From positions 20,861 to 84,860 of the forward strand of contig CAYPWL010000010.1 in the NCBI GenBank assembly GCA_964414425.1: 64,000 bases of DNA, in the 5' to 3' direction. The stretch comes from GYS-P2D sp964414425 (lineage in GTDB: Bacteria > Bacteroidota > Bacteroidia > Chitinophagales > Saprospiraceae). The stretch's first letter is position 1. The number at the start of each line of letters is the position of its first letter. This document shows positions 1 through 9,277 of the stretch, one piece after another. The notes below the pieces were generated by a model that was given only the letters and a program-made list of their open reading frames with translations, ran no database searches and was not told the origin of the DNA. A program made the translations under genes and the position numbers.

Positions 1-1
1 T

Positions 2-499
2 CCTGAGCCTGGATTCTTAGCTATACTGAATGAAAGCGCAGGTAGCAGATTAGAAACTACGGTTGCTGAGAGAGAATTCGGTCGAATGGTTTGTAACAAG
101 TATACGAATAACAGTAGAGCTGCTGGTAATGATTGGATAGTATTGAGATATGCAGATGTATTGCTGATGCATGTGGAGTCTATCATGGGAGGAACGATGA
201 TGACTACTGATGAGGCTGCTGTCAATTCTTTTAATCAAGTGCGCGAGAGAGCGGGTATACCTGCTATACAGAATGGTCTTGTCACAGCAGATCAGTTGTT
301 ATTAGAGAGAAGAGTCGAGCTTGCATTTGAGAATAGTAGATTTTATGATCTCGTGAGATTCGGAAGGGCTAATGCCGTATTACAGGAGTACTCCGATGAT
401 AACGGATATAGCTATATCCTCAGTCAACTATTAATGCCAATACCTAGAAGGGAGATCAATCTTAGTGGTAACACTATGAGACAGAATCCAGGGTATTAA
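2..499 (+). CDS. SusD/RagB-family outer-membrane lipoprotein, C-terminal part
   Basis: This is the 3' end of a SusD/RagB glycan-binding protein; the frame is open to the left edge, so the start lies outside the window. Visible SusD features are the WIVLRYADVLLMHVE helix, an NQVRERAG segment, the LLLERRVELAFENSRFYDL block and the terminal RQNPGY. SusD proteins cap a SusC TonB-dependent channel at the cell surface and hand oligosaccharides to it. The PKD lipoprotein starts 28 bases downstream and alginate genes follow, so alginate oligomers are the likely ligand by context. The partner susC should lie just left of the window. Confidence 0.93.
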   Translation, partial: PEPGFLAILNESAGSRLETTVAEREFGRMVCNKYTNNSRAAGNDWIVLRYADVLLMHVESIMGGTMMTTDEAAVNSFNQVRERAGIPAIQNGLVTADQLLLERRVELAFENSRFYDLVRFGRANAVLQEYSDDNGYSYILSQLLMPIPRREINLSGNTMRQNPGY

Positions 500-527
500 T
501 TCTAAACTAATATTTAACTTTTAAGAT

Positions 528-1523
528 ATGAATACATTAAATATCCTTAAAGCATCATTCATTATGTTAGCGCTGTCTCTTTTGATAGGATGTGCTGACC
601 TATTTGAGTTTGAACTCCCAGAAGCTAATTCTCAGCCAGATCTGGAGTTGCCTATGGCAGGGTTCTCTTTTACTCAAGATGTCTTTGATTTCAGACTATA
701 CCAATTTATTAATACATCCGTCGAATCCACAGATTTCCTTTGGCAGTTTCCTGATGGTTCGACGTCGACTCTTGAGAATCCGACATTCGTGTTTGATGGT
801 GAGGGCGTATTTACTGTTACGCTCACCTCTAATGATGCCAATGGTGAAATCTCAGTGATTACTCGTGATGTCGAAGTCATTGAGCCAGAGGCACCACCCA
901 CACCAGATCCAGTATTGTTAAATCAAGACTTCGTGAGATTGCCTAAATCCTCGGGTTCTGATTGTGCTTGTTCTGGATGGATCAATAGAGATGTGGGAGA
1001 GCAAGGAGAGTCAAGCTCAGGAAATGGATCAGATGTAATTAAGTTTGATGATCGTGAGCCAGATCATGCTTATCAGGAGATAGCAGTAGAGCCTAACGCA
1101 GATTATCAGATCAATATCGCTGCAGAGCATAGAGCTCTTGTCTCAGAGACTGGTGAGACGCCGTCAGTATTAGAAATCAGAATCCTTGCGGGAACAGGAT
1201 ACGAAGATGGCTACCAACCATTCTTTTTTGAGAACACGGTTGATATCCCGCAAGATGGTTTTGGATATACTTCGGTGCCACAGATAGAGATTGAGGAGAA
1301 TAACTTGTTGATTTGGACGATAGAGAATCCCGAAGAGACGGGATACCTACCATACTCAAGAGGATTCAACTCTGGAGATAATACAAGTGTAGCGATCTAC
1401 ATCAGAGGAATCGGCAACGCCAATCCACCAGAAGATCCTTCAGATTTTGAACGATATGGATTTGCAAGTGGACTCGAAGAAATGAGAGTTGACTTCATTA
1501 ATATCGTAGCAATCAATGATTAA
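528..1523 (+). CDS. PKD-domain surface lipoprotein of the alginate locus
   Basis: This is a 331-residue lipoprotein. The signal sequence ends in a lipobox (LLIGC, Cys22). Residues about 42-118 form a PKD domain, with FLWQFPDGSTS and the typical ENPTFVFDGEGVFTVTL ending. Residues about 130-331 look like a beta-sandwich carbohydrate-binding region but I cannot name a family. Its position directly behind susD is where SusE/SusF-like surface glycan-binding proteins sit. The likely role is to hold alginate at the cell surface before import. No catalytic motif is visible. The lipoprotein and PKD calls are firm; ligand specificity is inferred from neighbours. Confidence 0.85.
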   Translation: MNTLNILKASFIMLALSLLIGCADLFEFELPEANSQPDLELPMAGFSFTQDVFDFRLYQFINTSVESTDFLWQFPDGSTSTLENPTFVFDGEGVFTVTLTSNDANGEISVITRDVEVIEPEAPPTPDPVLLNQDFVRLPKSSGSDCACSGWINRDVGEQGESSSGNGSDVIKFDDREPDHAYQEIAVEPNADYQINIAAEHRALVSETGETPSVLEIRILAGTGYEDGYQPFFFENTVDIPQDGFGYTSVPQIEIEENNLLIWTIENPEETGYLPYSRGFNSGDNTSVAIYIRGIGNANPPEDPSDFERYGFASGLEEMRVDFINIVAIND

Positions 1524-1638
1524 TACCTGAGCTGATCTAATCGATAATGATTCGATAGATTAGACTCTTAGATACATAGTGTGAGCTTGGCTCAAGTTGG
1601 GTTCACAGTAATAGCTAAATAGTTTTTTCATATTAGAA

Positions 1639-1673
1639 GGGTGCTCAGTGCAATATCTGAGTGCCCTTACTTT
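1639..1673 (+). terminator. Hairpin terminator after the PKD lipoprotein gene
   Basis: GGGTGCTCAG at 1639-1648 pairs with CTGAGTGCCC at 1657-1666, ten pairs including two G-T wobbles, followed by a short T-rich stretch. It would separate the SusD/lipoprotein unit from the PL17 operon. Confidence 0.6.
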
Positions 1674-1698
1674 AAAACAATCATCAGTTCGTAATACT

Positions 1699-1740
1699 CA
1701 GTTTAATTGAGCGCACATACAAAGACCAGTTCAATTGAAC
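1699..1740. promoter_or_regulatory. Two copies of an AATTGA palindrome upstream of the PL17 operon
   Basis: CAGTTTAATTGAGC (1699-1712) and CAGTTCAATTGAAC (1727-1740) are two versions of the same 14-base element, starting 28 bases apart. The second contains a perfect 12-base palindrome, GTTCAATTGAAC. They lie 40-85 bases before the PL17 start, a typical place for an operator. The binding protein is unknown and no regulator gene is present in the window. Confidence 0.4.
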
Positions 1741-1782
1741 CTTTACATTTTTCTGTAGCCAACTCATCAAGATAAATCAGCA

Positions 1783-4029
1783 ATGGTAAGGATCCTTCTG
1801 CATATCGTTTTTAGCCTGCTGGCTCTTCAACTCGGAGCACAAAGTCATCCTACATTGACCATGACTCAGGGCGAAGTCAGCCAGATCCGCTCTGATATCA
1901 ACGCTGGGCCATTATTCCAAGAGACATTACAAAATACAATCAAAGAAGTCGATCGTGAGATTGAAATAGGTGTACAAGTCCCAGTGCCTAAAGACATGGC
2001 CGGTGGATATACCCATGAGCGCCACAAAAAGAATTTTTTCATATTACAGAAAGTGGGAGCGTTATATCAGATCACTCAAGATGATAAGTATGCTGATTAT
2101 GTCAAGGAGAGCTTCATGGCGTATGCACAGTTGTATCCTACGCTATCGCTACATCCGACTAATAGGTCATATGCCACAGGTAAGATATTCTGGCAATGCC
2201 TGAATGACTCCAACTGGTTGGTGTATTGTAGTCAGGCCTATGATTGCATCTATGATTACTTATCAGCAGCAGAGAGAGCCTATCTCAATACAACACTCTT
2301 TAGACCTATGGCAGATTTTCTGTCTGTAGGTAATCCCCAGTTCTTCAATCGGGTGCATAACCATAGTACTTGGGCTAATGCTGCAGTTGGGATGATAGGC
2401 TTAGTGATGGATGATGAAGAGTTAATCCAACGTGCACTATATGGTTTGCAAGATGATGGAATAGATAAAGGTTTACGGGATAATGACGGTGGCTATATTA
2501 AGTCAAATGAGCATACTCAAGCGGGCTTTTTCGCACAATTGGATTATTCATTTTCTCCAGATGGACATTTTACAGAGGGCCCATATTACTTGCGCTATGC
2601 GATGACGCCATTCTTGCTATTCGCTAAGTCCTTATCAAATGCTCGTCCGGAGATGGACATCTATGGATATCGTGATGGGATCTTAAGAAAATCTATCTAC
2701 GCACTGATCAATCAGACCGATGCCCAAGGGAGGTTTTTTCCGATTAATGACGCGCAGAAAGGGATGTCATGGCTATCACGAGAAGTTGTAGGCGCAATTA
2801 ATATTGCCTATAACGACTTTGGCAATGATCCAATGTTGTTGAGTATAGCACAGAAGCAAGGTAGAGTGCTCCTTGATGGTTCAGGATTCGGAGTTGCTAA
2901 AGCCTTAGCAGAAGGTAAAATGCAGGCCTTTGAGCACGCCTCAATGAGCTTTAATGATGGTCCCGAGGGAGATAAAGGAGGCTTGACAATCCTTAGAGCA
3001 GAGACTAAGCCCAATGATGAGATTTTAGCATTAGTCAAGTATGCTGCGCATGGCATGGGTCATGGACACTTTGATCGATTGAGCTATTCGCTGACAGGTG
3101 AGCAGCGTGAGATTATCCAGGATTATGGATCGGCGAGATGGGTCAACATTGATCAGAAAGGAGGGGGAAGGTATCTTAAAGAAAACCAATCCTTCTCTAA
3201 GCAGACTATAGCGCATAACACACTTGTTGCCAACGCCACCAGTCAGAATCAAGGTGAGGTAAAGATAGCCGAGCACAACAAGGCTGAGCTGTACTTTACT
3301 CTTGAGGATGATCCAACTGAGTTGGCAGTGAGCATTATTGATTCGACTGCTTATGATGGTATTACACAACATAGGACGCTTATCTTATTGCAAGACGAGT
3401 TGTTCGAGTATCCTTTGTTAATAGACTTGTTTAAGGTGATATCATCGAAGCCCAATACTTATGACTTACCTACATGGTTTAAGGGCCACCATCTCAATAC
3501 TAACTGGACCTATGACAAGTCAAATCTTGATCGTATGGTTCTTGGTTCAGATCATGGCTATCAGCACATATGGAAGGAAGGAGTCTCTACTGAGCTTGGC
3601 GACATGAGTCAATTTTCATGGTTCGATCAGGATAGATTTTTCACCTTGTCCACTGTTACGGATCAAGATGATGAGATTATCTTTGGAAGACTTGGCGCTA
3701 ACGATCCAGAGTTTAATTTGAGACCTGATCCAGTGCATATTTTGAGGAGATCAGATGAGACTAATAGTCTATTTGTTAGTACTATTGAGGCTCACGGAAC
3801 ATATGATACAGTTTCAGAGACACCGCTTAATCCGTTTAGTTCAATTGATCACATAGAGGTCTTGTTGGACTCAGAAAACTACGTGGGTATCCGACTGAGT
3901 CATATCAGTGGTGCATCTCGGATTGTAATGGTATCGCTGCAGGATAATAACAGTGAAAGCAAACATATAGTAAGGCTTGCAGATCGTGAAGTGAAGTGGG
4001 CAGGTCCTTTTAACTTGATAAATGAATAA
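1783..4029 (+). CDS. PL17-family oligoalginate lyase (heparinase II/III-like)
   Basis: This 748-residue protein has a signal peptide (about residues 1-20) and the PL17 architecture: an N-terminal alpha toroid and a C-terminal heparinase II/III-like beta domain. Expected active-site features are visible: Asn193-His194 in VHNHSTW, the tyrosines at 268-269 in EGPYYLRY, and the histidine-rich AAHGMGHGHFD segment (His423, 427, 429) that opens the beta domain. PL17 enzymes remove monouronates from oligoalginate by beta-elimination, giving the unsaturated monomer that becomes DEH. It lacks a lipobox, so it is probably periplasmic. The cupin gene overlaps its end by eight bases, showing an operon. 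PL15 is the main alternative, but neighbours and motifs favour PL17. Confidence 0.9.
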   Translation: MVRILLHIVFSLLALQLGAQSHPTLTMTQGEVSQIRSDINAGPLFQETLQNTIKEVDREIEIGVQVPVPKDMAGGYTHERHKKNFFILQKVGALYQITQDDKYADYVKESFMAYAQLYPTLSLHPTNRSYATGKIFWQCLNDSNWLVYCSQAYDCIYDYLSAAERAYLNTTLFRPMADFLSVGNPQFFNRVHNHSTWANAAVGMIGLVMDDEELIQRALYGLQDDGIDKGLRDNDGGYIKSNEHTQAGFFAQLDYSFSPDGHFTEGPYYLRYAMTPFLLFAKSLSNARPEMDIYGYRDGILRKSIYALINQTDAQGRFFPINDAQKGMSWLSREVVGAINIAYNDFGNDPMLLSIAQKQGRVLLDGSGFGVAKALAEGKMQAFEHASMSFNDGPEGDKGGLTILRAETKPNDEILALVKYAAHGMGHGHFDRLSYSLTGEQREIIQDYGSARWVNIDQKGGGRYLKENQSFSKQTIAHNTLVANATSQNQGEVKIAEHNKAELYFTLEDDPTELAVSIIDSTAYDGITQHRTLILLQDELFEYPLLIDLFKVISSKPNTYDLPTWFKGHHLNTNWTYDKSNLDRMVLGSDHGYQHIWKEGVSTELGDMSQFSWFDQDRFFTLSTVTDQDDEIIFGRLGANDPEFNLRPDPVHILRRSDETNSLFVSTIEAHGTYDTVSETPLNPFSSIDHIEVLLDSENYVGIRLSHISGASRIVMVSLQDNNSESKHIVRLADREVKWAGPFNLINE

Positions 4030-4408
4030 TATGGAAAGAAATAGCAAAAAGTACATACTCACGGAGGGTATGGAGTGGGAAAACCTCGGTGGAGGGGTCT
4101 CGAGAAAATTTCTTGGATATGACAATCAGATTATGATGGTCAAAGTGAAATTTGATAAGGGAGCTTTAGGCTCTCCACATTCTCATTTTCATACGCAGGC
4201 GACCTACTGTGTATCGGGTAAGTTTGAGTTTGAGATTGATGGTGTTAAGCAGATCGTCAATGCTGGCGATGGCGTGTATATAGAACCCAACTTGGTACAT
4301 AGTGCAGTATGTCTCGAGGAGGGCATGCTCATAGATACCTTCAGCCCGATCCGAGAGGATTTTATGGATGGGTCAGGAGTCTCCTATTTTGGAGATAAGG
4401 AAGCTTAA
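4022..4408 (+). CDS. kdgF: KdgF-like cupin (uronate linearisation)
   Basis: This is a 128-residue single-domain cupin. The metal-binding set is visible in SPHSHFHTQATY (His53, His55, His57, Gln59) and His93 in EPNLVHSA. KdgF proteins speed conversion of the unsaturated 4,5-uronate released by pectate or alginate lyases to its linear keto form. The start codon lies inside the end of the PL17 gene and the transporter begins 24 bases after the stop, so lyase, linearisation and uptake are co-expressed. No signal peptide is visible, so it should act in the cytoplasm. The fold is certain; the KdgF role rests on family and context. Confidence 0.88.
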   Translation: MNNMERNSKKYILTEGMEWENLGGGVSRKFLGYDNQIMMVKVKFDKGALGSPHSHFHTQATYCVSGKFEFEIDGVKQIVNAGDGVYIEPNLVHSAVCLEEGMLIDTFSPIREDFMDGSGVSYFGDKEA

Positions 4409-4432
4409 CAGGACGATCATAACCTAAATAAC

Positions 4433-5734
4433 ATGAAGAAAGTAAACGGACTCCGTTGGTGGGTTGTAGGATTAGTAGCGCTGGCAGCAGTAATCAACTA
4501 TATTGATAGGCAAGCCTTTGGTGCGTTGTGGCCAGATATAGCAGCTGACCTATTTCCTGATATGGAACAAGATTCGACTAAAGCCATCTATGGTACGATC
4601 ATGACGGTTTTCATACTCTCTTACGCTGCAGGACAGACGATCTTTGGGAAGATCTTTGATTGGATTGGAACACGGATTGGCTTTGCGCTATCTATCGGAG
4701 TATGGTCTATAGCTACATTTCTACATGCTTTTGCCCAGGGTATGTTAAGCTTTTCGATCATTAGATCGATTTTGGGAATAGCAGAGGCTGGTAATTGGCC
4801 TGGAGCAGCTAAAGCTAATGCAGAATGGTTCCCAACTAAAGAGCGTGCGTTCGCTCAGGGATTGTTTAACTCCGGTGCGGCCATTGGCGGGATCGTAGCC
4901 TATCCGATCATCGGTATACTTTCGGCATACATGGGCTGGCAATCCATATTTGTCACTGTCAGTATATTAGGTTTTATCTGGTTGATTCCTTGGTTTTATA
5001 TCGTGAAAGGTGATCCTAAAAATCACGCTTGGCTCACGGATTCTGAGAAAGAGTATATACTTTCTGGTCAGGAAAATCAGGATTTAGATGATGACGGGAC
5101 TCCTGATGAGGGATACAATCCAAGTACAAGTAAACTATTAGGTCATAAAGAAAGCTGGGGGGTTATCATAGCTTCTGCAGCTCTTGATCCGATTTGGTGG
5201 TTGTTCATCGGTTGGATTCCTATATATCTACAAGAGGTGTATGGCATGGATGTTAAGGGCATAGCGTTTACAGCATGGGTGCCTTATGTAGGAGCTATGA
5301 TCGGAGCTTGGTTCGGAGGGCTATTGGCCCAAAATAGATTAGGTGCTGGATGGAGTGTAGATAAGACCAGAAAGATGGTCATCACTTTAGGCTGTTTCAT
5401 TATGATTCCTTGTTTCATTCTTTTGAAAGCACCAGGAACGGCAATGAATGCCGTTTTAATTATGGCTGTATTGCTATTTGGTTTTCAGACTGCTATCGGC
5501 AATGTACAGACGATACCGAGTGATTTATTTGGAGGCAAGGTTGTAGGTACGCTTTCAGGTTTTGCCGGTACAGCGGCTAAACTTGCAGGAGCAGCATTGA
5601 CCTTCATAATACCATTCATTACAACTGGGGGTAATTATACATGGGCATTTATAGTGGGAGGCGCCCTGGCGGCGATTGCACTATTTGCAGTTTGGGTTTT
5701 ATGTCCAAAAATTGAAGGTTTAAAGCCGAATTAG
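4433..5734 (+). CDS. MFS hexuronate-type transporter
   Basis: This is a 433-residue major facilitator protein of the anion:cation symporter (ExuT-like) group, with about twelve membrane segments. The start RWWVVGLVALAAVINYIDRQ is typical of the group, and GKIFDWIGTRIG is the MFS loop 2-3 motif. In an alginate operon it should bring unsaturated uronates into the cytoplasm. The central loop (about residues 205-240) carries an acidic DLDDDGTPDEG stretch that resembles a calcium-binding loop. It lies between kdgF and the reductase genes, on the same strand. Confidence 0.9.
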   Translation: MKKVNGLRWWVVGLVALAAVINYIDRQAFGALWPDIAADLFPDMEQDSTKAIYGTIMTVFILSYAAGQTIFGKIFDWIGTRIGFALSIGVWSIATFLHAFAQGMLSFSIIRSILGIAEAGNWPGAAKANAEWFPTKERAFAQGLFNSGAAIGGIVAYPIIGILSAYMGWQSIFVTVSILGFIWLIPWFYIVKGDPKNHAWLTDSEKEYILSGQENQDLDDDGTPDEGYNPSTSKLLGHKESWGVIIASAALDPIWWLFIGWIPIYLQEVYGMDVKGIAFTAWVPYVGAMIGAWFGGLLAQNRLGAGWSVDKTRKMVITLGCFIMIPCFILLKAPGTAMNAVLIMAVLLFGFQTAIGNVQTIPSDLFGGKVVGTLSGFAGTAAKLAGAALTFIIPFITTGGNYTWAFIVGGALAAIALFAVWVLCPKIEGLKPN

Positions 5735-5827
5735 CAACCTTTGTACGAAGTGAAATTTAATATTCAAAAAAATAATTGTGTGGCCTTGAGCCTCCATCAT
5801 ATTAACAATAACTAAATATTTATAAGT

Positions 5828-6586
5828 ATGTCAAATGGGAAAGTTGCCATAGTAACTGGCGCTACTTCTGGAATCGGATTAGCTGTGGCTAAGAGATTAG
5901 GTAAAGATGATTTTACGATTGCACTAAATGGGATTAACCACGATGAGGGAGCTCAGAGAATTCAGGAGTTGGAAGCAGAAGGTATAGATGCTGAATATTA
6001 TGGCTTCGATGTTACACAAGAAGAGCCAGTGACCACTAACATCAAAAAAATTGGTGAAAAATATGGTAGAATTGATGTACTCGTAAATAATGCTGGTGGT
6101 TTAGGAGGTAGATCGAGATTTGAAGAAATGACAACAGAATTTTACAGATTTGTAATGGCACTCAATCTTGATTCTGTATTCTTCGCTTCAAGAGCAGCCA
6201 TACCTTATCTCAAGAAAGGAGATAATCCTACCATCATCAACTACACATCTAATGCAGGATGGAATGCCGGTGGGCCTGGTGCAGGTATGTATGGTACATC
6301 TAAAGCCGCTGTGCATACGATTACAAGAGCCTTGGCTAAGGATCTCGCAGAGTACGGTATCAGAGTCAATGCAGTATCTCCTGGTACTATTGATACAGAC
6401 TTCCACAAGCAGATCAAGTCAACTAAGCCGGAGGTGTTTAAGTCATGGGCTAATAACATCATGCTCAAGAGATTGGGTCAACCAGAGGATGTTGCTGGCG
6501 TAGTATCATTCTTAGCAAGTAAAGATGCCGCATTCTTAACTGCTGAGACGATCCAAGTTGGAGGTGGTCAGGCATTAGGTATCTAA
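5828..6586 (+). CDS. SDR oxidoreductase, probable DEH (uronate) reductase
   Basis: This is a 252-residue classical short-chain dehydrogenase. The cofactor motif TGATSGIG is at residues 10-17, NNAGG is near 87-91, and the catalytic Tyr155 and Lys159 are in YGTSK. In alginate catabolism an SDR reduces 4-deoxy-L-erythro-5-hexoseulose uronate to 2-keto-3-deoxygluconate (KDG), the substrate of the kinase two genes downstream. A second SDR follows 39 bases later, so one of the two is the DEH reductase and sequence alone does not show which. The roughly 94-base spacer before it may hold its own promoter. Confidence 0.85.
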   Translation: MSNGKVAIVTGATSGIGLAVAKRLGKDDFTIALNGINHDEGAQRIQELEAEGIDAEYYGFDVTQEEPVTTNIKKIGEKYGRIDVLVNNAGGLGGRSRFEEMTTEFYRFVMALNLDSVFFASRAAIPYLKKGDNPTIINYTSNAGWNAGGPGAGMYGTSKAAVHTITRALAKDLAEYGIRVNAVSPGTIDTDFHKQIKSTKPEVFKSWANNIMLKRLGQPEDVAGVVSFLASKDAAFLTAETIQVGGGQALGI

Positions 6587-6625
6587 CATTAAGACTAATA
6601 AAAATTTTATAAATCGAACAGCATA

Positions 6626-7381
6626 ATGAGTGATTTCAAAGGACAAGTAGCAGTAGTAACTGGTGGTGGTCGAGATATCGGACGTGCTATATCTATTGCT
6701 CTCGCCAGACATGGAGCTAAGGTCGTCGTGAACTATAATAGTTCAGAGACTGGTGCCAACGAAACCGTTGCTGAAATAAAAGCAGCAGGTGGTGAGGCGA
6801 TTGCAGTAAAGGCTGATGTCTCCAATATGAATCAGATCAAAAGCTTGAAAGCAAAAACCGTTGAAGCATTTGGTCAAGAGGTTCATATCCTGGTGAATAA
6901 TGCGGGTGGACTTTTTGCGCGCAAGACCTTGCAGGAGTTTGACGATGCCTTCTATGATTTGGTCATGGATGTCAACTTTAAGTCTACGGTATTTGTGATG
7001 CAGGCATTCGAGCCTTTGATGGGTAAGGGCGGCTCTATTATTAATCTTTCATCGCTTGCAGCGAGAGATGGGGGAGGCGGAGGATCGGCATTATATGCAT
7101 CCTCTAAAGGAGCTACGACCACATTTACCAGAGCCATGGCCAAAGAACTTGGTCCTAAAGGAATCAGAGTTAATGCAGTCTGCCCAGGATTGATAGGCAC
7201 TAAGTTTCATGATGACTTCACTAAGGATGAAGTCCGTACTGCTGTAGCTGGTAAGACTCCTGTAAGACGTGAGGGTAGAGCCGATGAGGTTGCTGACTTA
7301 GTCGTATACCTTGCTTCTGACAAGAGCACATTCGTTACGGGTGCCAACTTTGATATTAATGGGGGATTAGCATTTTCATAA
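6626..7381 (+). CDS. SDR oxidoreductase, second copy in the alginate operon
   Basis: This is a 251-residue short-chain dehydrogenase with TGGGRDIG at residues 12-19, NNAGG near residue 90, and catalytic Tyr157 and Lys161 in YASSK. It is related to the preceding SDR but clearly diverged, so it is not a recent duplicate. It may be the DEH reductase with the other cofactor preference, or act on a different uronate. The KDG kinase starts 23 bases after its stop. Family membership is certain; the substrate is inferred from the operon. Confidence 0.85.
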   Translation: MSDFKGQVAVVTGGGRDIGRAISIALARHGAKVVVNYNSSETGANETVAEIKAAGGEAIAVKADVSNMNQIKSLKAKTVEAFGQEVHILVNNAGGLFARKTLQEFDDAFYDLVMDVNFKSTVFVMQAFEPLMGKGGSIINLSSLAARDGGGGGSALYASSKGATTTFTRAMAKELGPKGIRVNAVCPGLIGTKFHDDFTKDEVRTAVAGKTPVRREGRADEVADLVVYLASDKSTFVTGANFDINGGLAFS

Positions 7382-7404
7382 AAAAAAACTCTAATAGTCA
7401 TATA

Positions 7405-8442
7405 ATGAAAAAGGTAGTAACATTTGGAGAAATCATGCTCAGATTGAGCCCTCCAGGATGGAGAAGATTTAGTCAGTCTTCAAGCTTTGATGTAATCTAT
7501 GGTGGAGGAGAAAGCAATGTCGCAGTCTCCCTCGCTAATTATGGTCTTCCAGTTGAGTTCGTAACTCGCTTGCCGAAGAACGATATCGGCGAATGTGCAC
7601 TGATGGAGATGCGTAAGCGTAACGTCGGCACTCAGTATATCGCCAGAGGAGGCGAGCGCTTGGGAATCTACTTCTTAGAGACTGGTGCGGTTACCAGAGG
7701 CAGTAAGGTCGTATATGACCGTGCCCACTCTGGTATGGCATCGATCGAAGAAGGAATGATAGATTGGGCTGAAGTATTTAAAGATGCCGGATGGTTTCAC
7801 TGGACCGGTATAACACCAGCTATCTCTCAAGGTGCAGCTGACGCTTGTTTAGAGGCCATTCAGATGGCTAATAAGATGGGAGTTACGGTGTCCACCGACC
7901 TGAACTACCGCAAGAAATTGTGGAAGTATGGAAAGGAGCCCGGTGAGGTAATGCCTGATTTAGTTGCTGGTTGCGATATCATACTTGGTAATGAGGAGGA
8001 TGCAGAGAAGCATTTCGGATTACACCCAGAAGGTGTAGACGTAACCAGTGGTGATCATGTTGAGGGCAAGGCATACTTGTCAGTGTTGCAGCAGTTGATG
8101 AAGATGTTTCCACGATGTAAGAAAGCGATTACTACGCTACGGGGTAGCATCAGTGCATCACATAACACCTGGTCAGGTGTATTGTGGGATGGTAAGCAAC
8201 TCTATGAAGCTCCGACATACCAGATCACACACATCGTAGATCGAGTAGGAGGTGGCGACAGCTTTATGGGTGGATTGATCTGCGGATTGATGAATTATCC
8301 AGACGACGATCAGAAGGCACTTAATTTTGCAGTAGCCGCATCATGCTTAAAGCATACCATCTTTGGTGATGCCAACCTTGCTACTAAGGAGGAGGTTGAG
8401 AAGTTGATGAGTGGTGATGCTTCAGGACGAGTAAGTAGATAA
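7405..8442 (+). CDS. kdgK: 2-keto-3-deoxygluconate kinase (PfkB family)
   Basis: This is a 345-residue PfkB-type sugar kinase. It begins with the family pattern TFGEIMLRLSPPG, has GGGESNVAVSLANYG near residues 34-48, and ends with the anion-hole motif GGGDSFMGGL, whose Asp285 is the expected catalytic base. It should phosphorylate KDG to KDPG using ATP. The KDPG aldolase gene starts five bases after its stop, so the two enzymes are tightly coupled. Length matches KdgK. Confidence 0.93.
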   Translation: MKKVVTFGEIMLRLSPPGWRRFSQSSSFDVIYGGGESNVAVSLANYGLPVEFVTRLPKNDIGECALMEMRKRNVGTQYIARGGERLGIYFLETGAVTRGSKVVYDRAHSGMASIEEGMIDWAEVFKDAGWFHWTGITPAISQGAADACLEAIQMANKMGVTVSTDLNYRKKLWKYGKEPGEVMPDLVAGCDIILGNEEDAEKHFGLHPEGVDVTSGDHVEGKAYLSVLQQLMKMFPRCKKAITTLRGSISASHNTWSGVLWDGKQLYEAPTYQITHIVDRVGGGDSFMGGLICGLMNYPDDDQKALNFAVAASCLKHTIFGDANLATKEEVEKLMSGDASGRVSR

Positions 8443-8447
8443 GGACT

Positions 8448-9128
8448 ATGGCAAGATTTACAAGAATACAAGTAGCGCAAACCATGCACGACACAGGCTT
8501 GGTGCCACTGTTTTATAACAGTGATGTCGAGTTGTCCAAGCAACTCTTAAAGGCCTGTTACGATGGTGGTGCTCGATTATTAGAGTTCACTAATCGTGGA
8601 GACTTTGCTCACGAAGTATTTCGCGAGCTCAGTATATACTGCGCTGAGGAGTTGCCAGAGATGATCTTGGGAGTAGGGTCGATTACCGATGCAGCTTCTG
8701 CAAGTTTATATATGGCGCTCGGAGCTAACTTTATTGTGACACCAGTCTTTAGAGAGGACGTGGCAATCGTCTGCAATAGACGCAAAGTGTTATGGTCTCC
8801 AGGCTGTGGTTCTATCACTGAGATCACTAAGGCTGAAGAGTTGGGTTGCGAGATCGTAAAACTCTTTCCTGGTGGAATCTATGGACCGAGTATGGTTAAG
8901 GCCATTAAGGCGCCGCAACCATGGACGAATATCATGCCAACAGGAGGTGTGAGTATGGAAGAAGACAACCTCCAAGGTTGGTTTGAAGCAGGAGCTACCT
9001 GCGTAGGCATGGGATCTAAGATGTTTACTAAGGATATAGTAGGCAATAAGGACTTTAAGCAACTTACTAAAAATGTACGCAGTGCTTTAGCAATAATTAA
9101 GAAGTACCAAAAAAAGAGGCAACAATGA
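8448..9128 (+). CDS. kdgA: KDPG/KHG aldolase
   Basis: This is a 226-residue class I aldolase of the KDPG/KHG family. The Schiff-base lysine is Lys138 in IVKLFPGG and the conserved acid is Glu46 in LEFTNRG. PTGGVS near residue 164 binds phosphate. It splits KDPG into pyruvate and glyceraldehyde-3-phosphate, the final step of alginate monomer catabolism. The stop codon sits inside the left arm of a perfect hairpin, and the contig breaks nine bases after the stop. The last 15 codons appear again beyond the N run, which is an assembly effect and not a second gene. Confidence 0.93.
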   Translation: MARFTRIQVAQTMHDTGLVPLFYNSDVELSKQLLKACYDGGARLLEFTNRGDFAHEVFRELSIYCAEELPEMILGVGSITDAASASLYMALGANFIVTPVFREDVAIVCNRRKVLWSPGCGSITEITKAEELGCEIVKLFPGGIYGPSMVKAIKAPQPWTNIMPTGGVSMEEDNLQGWFEAGATCVGMGSKMFTKDIVGNKDFKQLTKNVRSALAIIKKYQKKRQQ

Positions 9129-9137
9129 AATTGGCTT

Positions 9138-9237
9138 NNNNNNNNNNNNNNNNNNNNNNNNNNNNNNNNNNNNNNNNNNNNNNNNNNNNNNNNNNNNNNN
9201 NNNNNNNNNNNNNNNNNNNNNNNNNNNNNNNNNNNNN
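9138..9237. other. Scaffold gap of 100 N
   Basis: This is exactly 100 N. The 55 bases before it (9083-9137) are identical to the 55 bases after it (9238-9292), so the two contig ends overlap and the gap has no real length. The true sequence probably joins 9137 directly to 9293. Confidence 0.9.
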
Positions 9238-9277
9238 TGCTTTAGCAATAATTAAGAAGTACCAAAAAAAGAGGCAA

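Noticed and set aside
7405..9128. Assignment of the kinase/aldolase pair to pectin or glucuronate breakdown
   Set aside because: KdgK and KDPG aldolase serve both routes, but PL17, PL6 and PL7 genes in the same locus point to alginate; no pectate lyase or isomerase gene is present.
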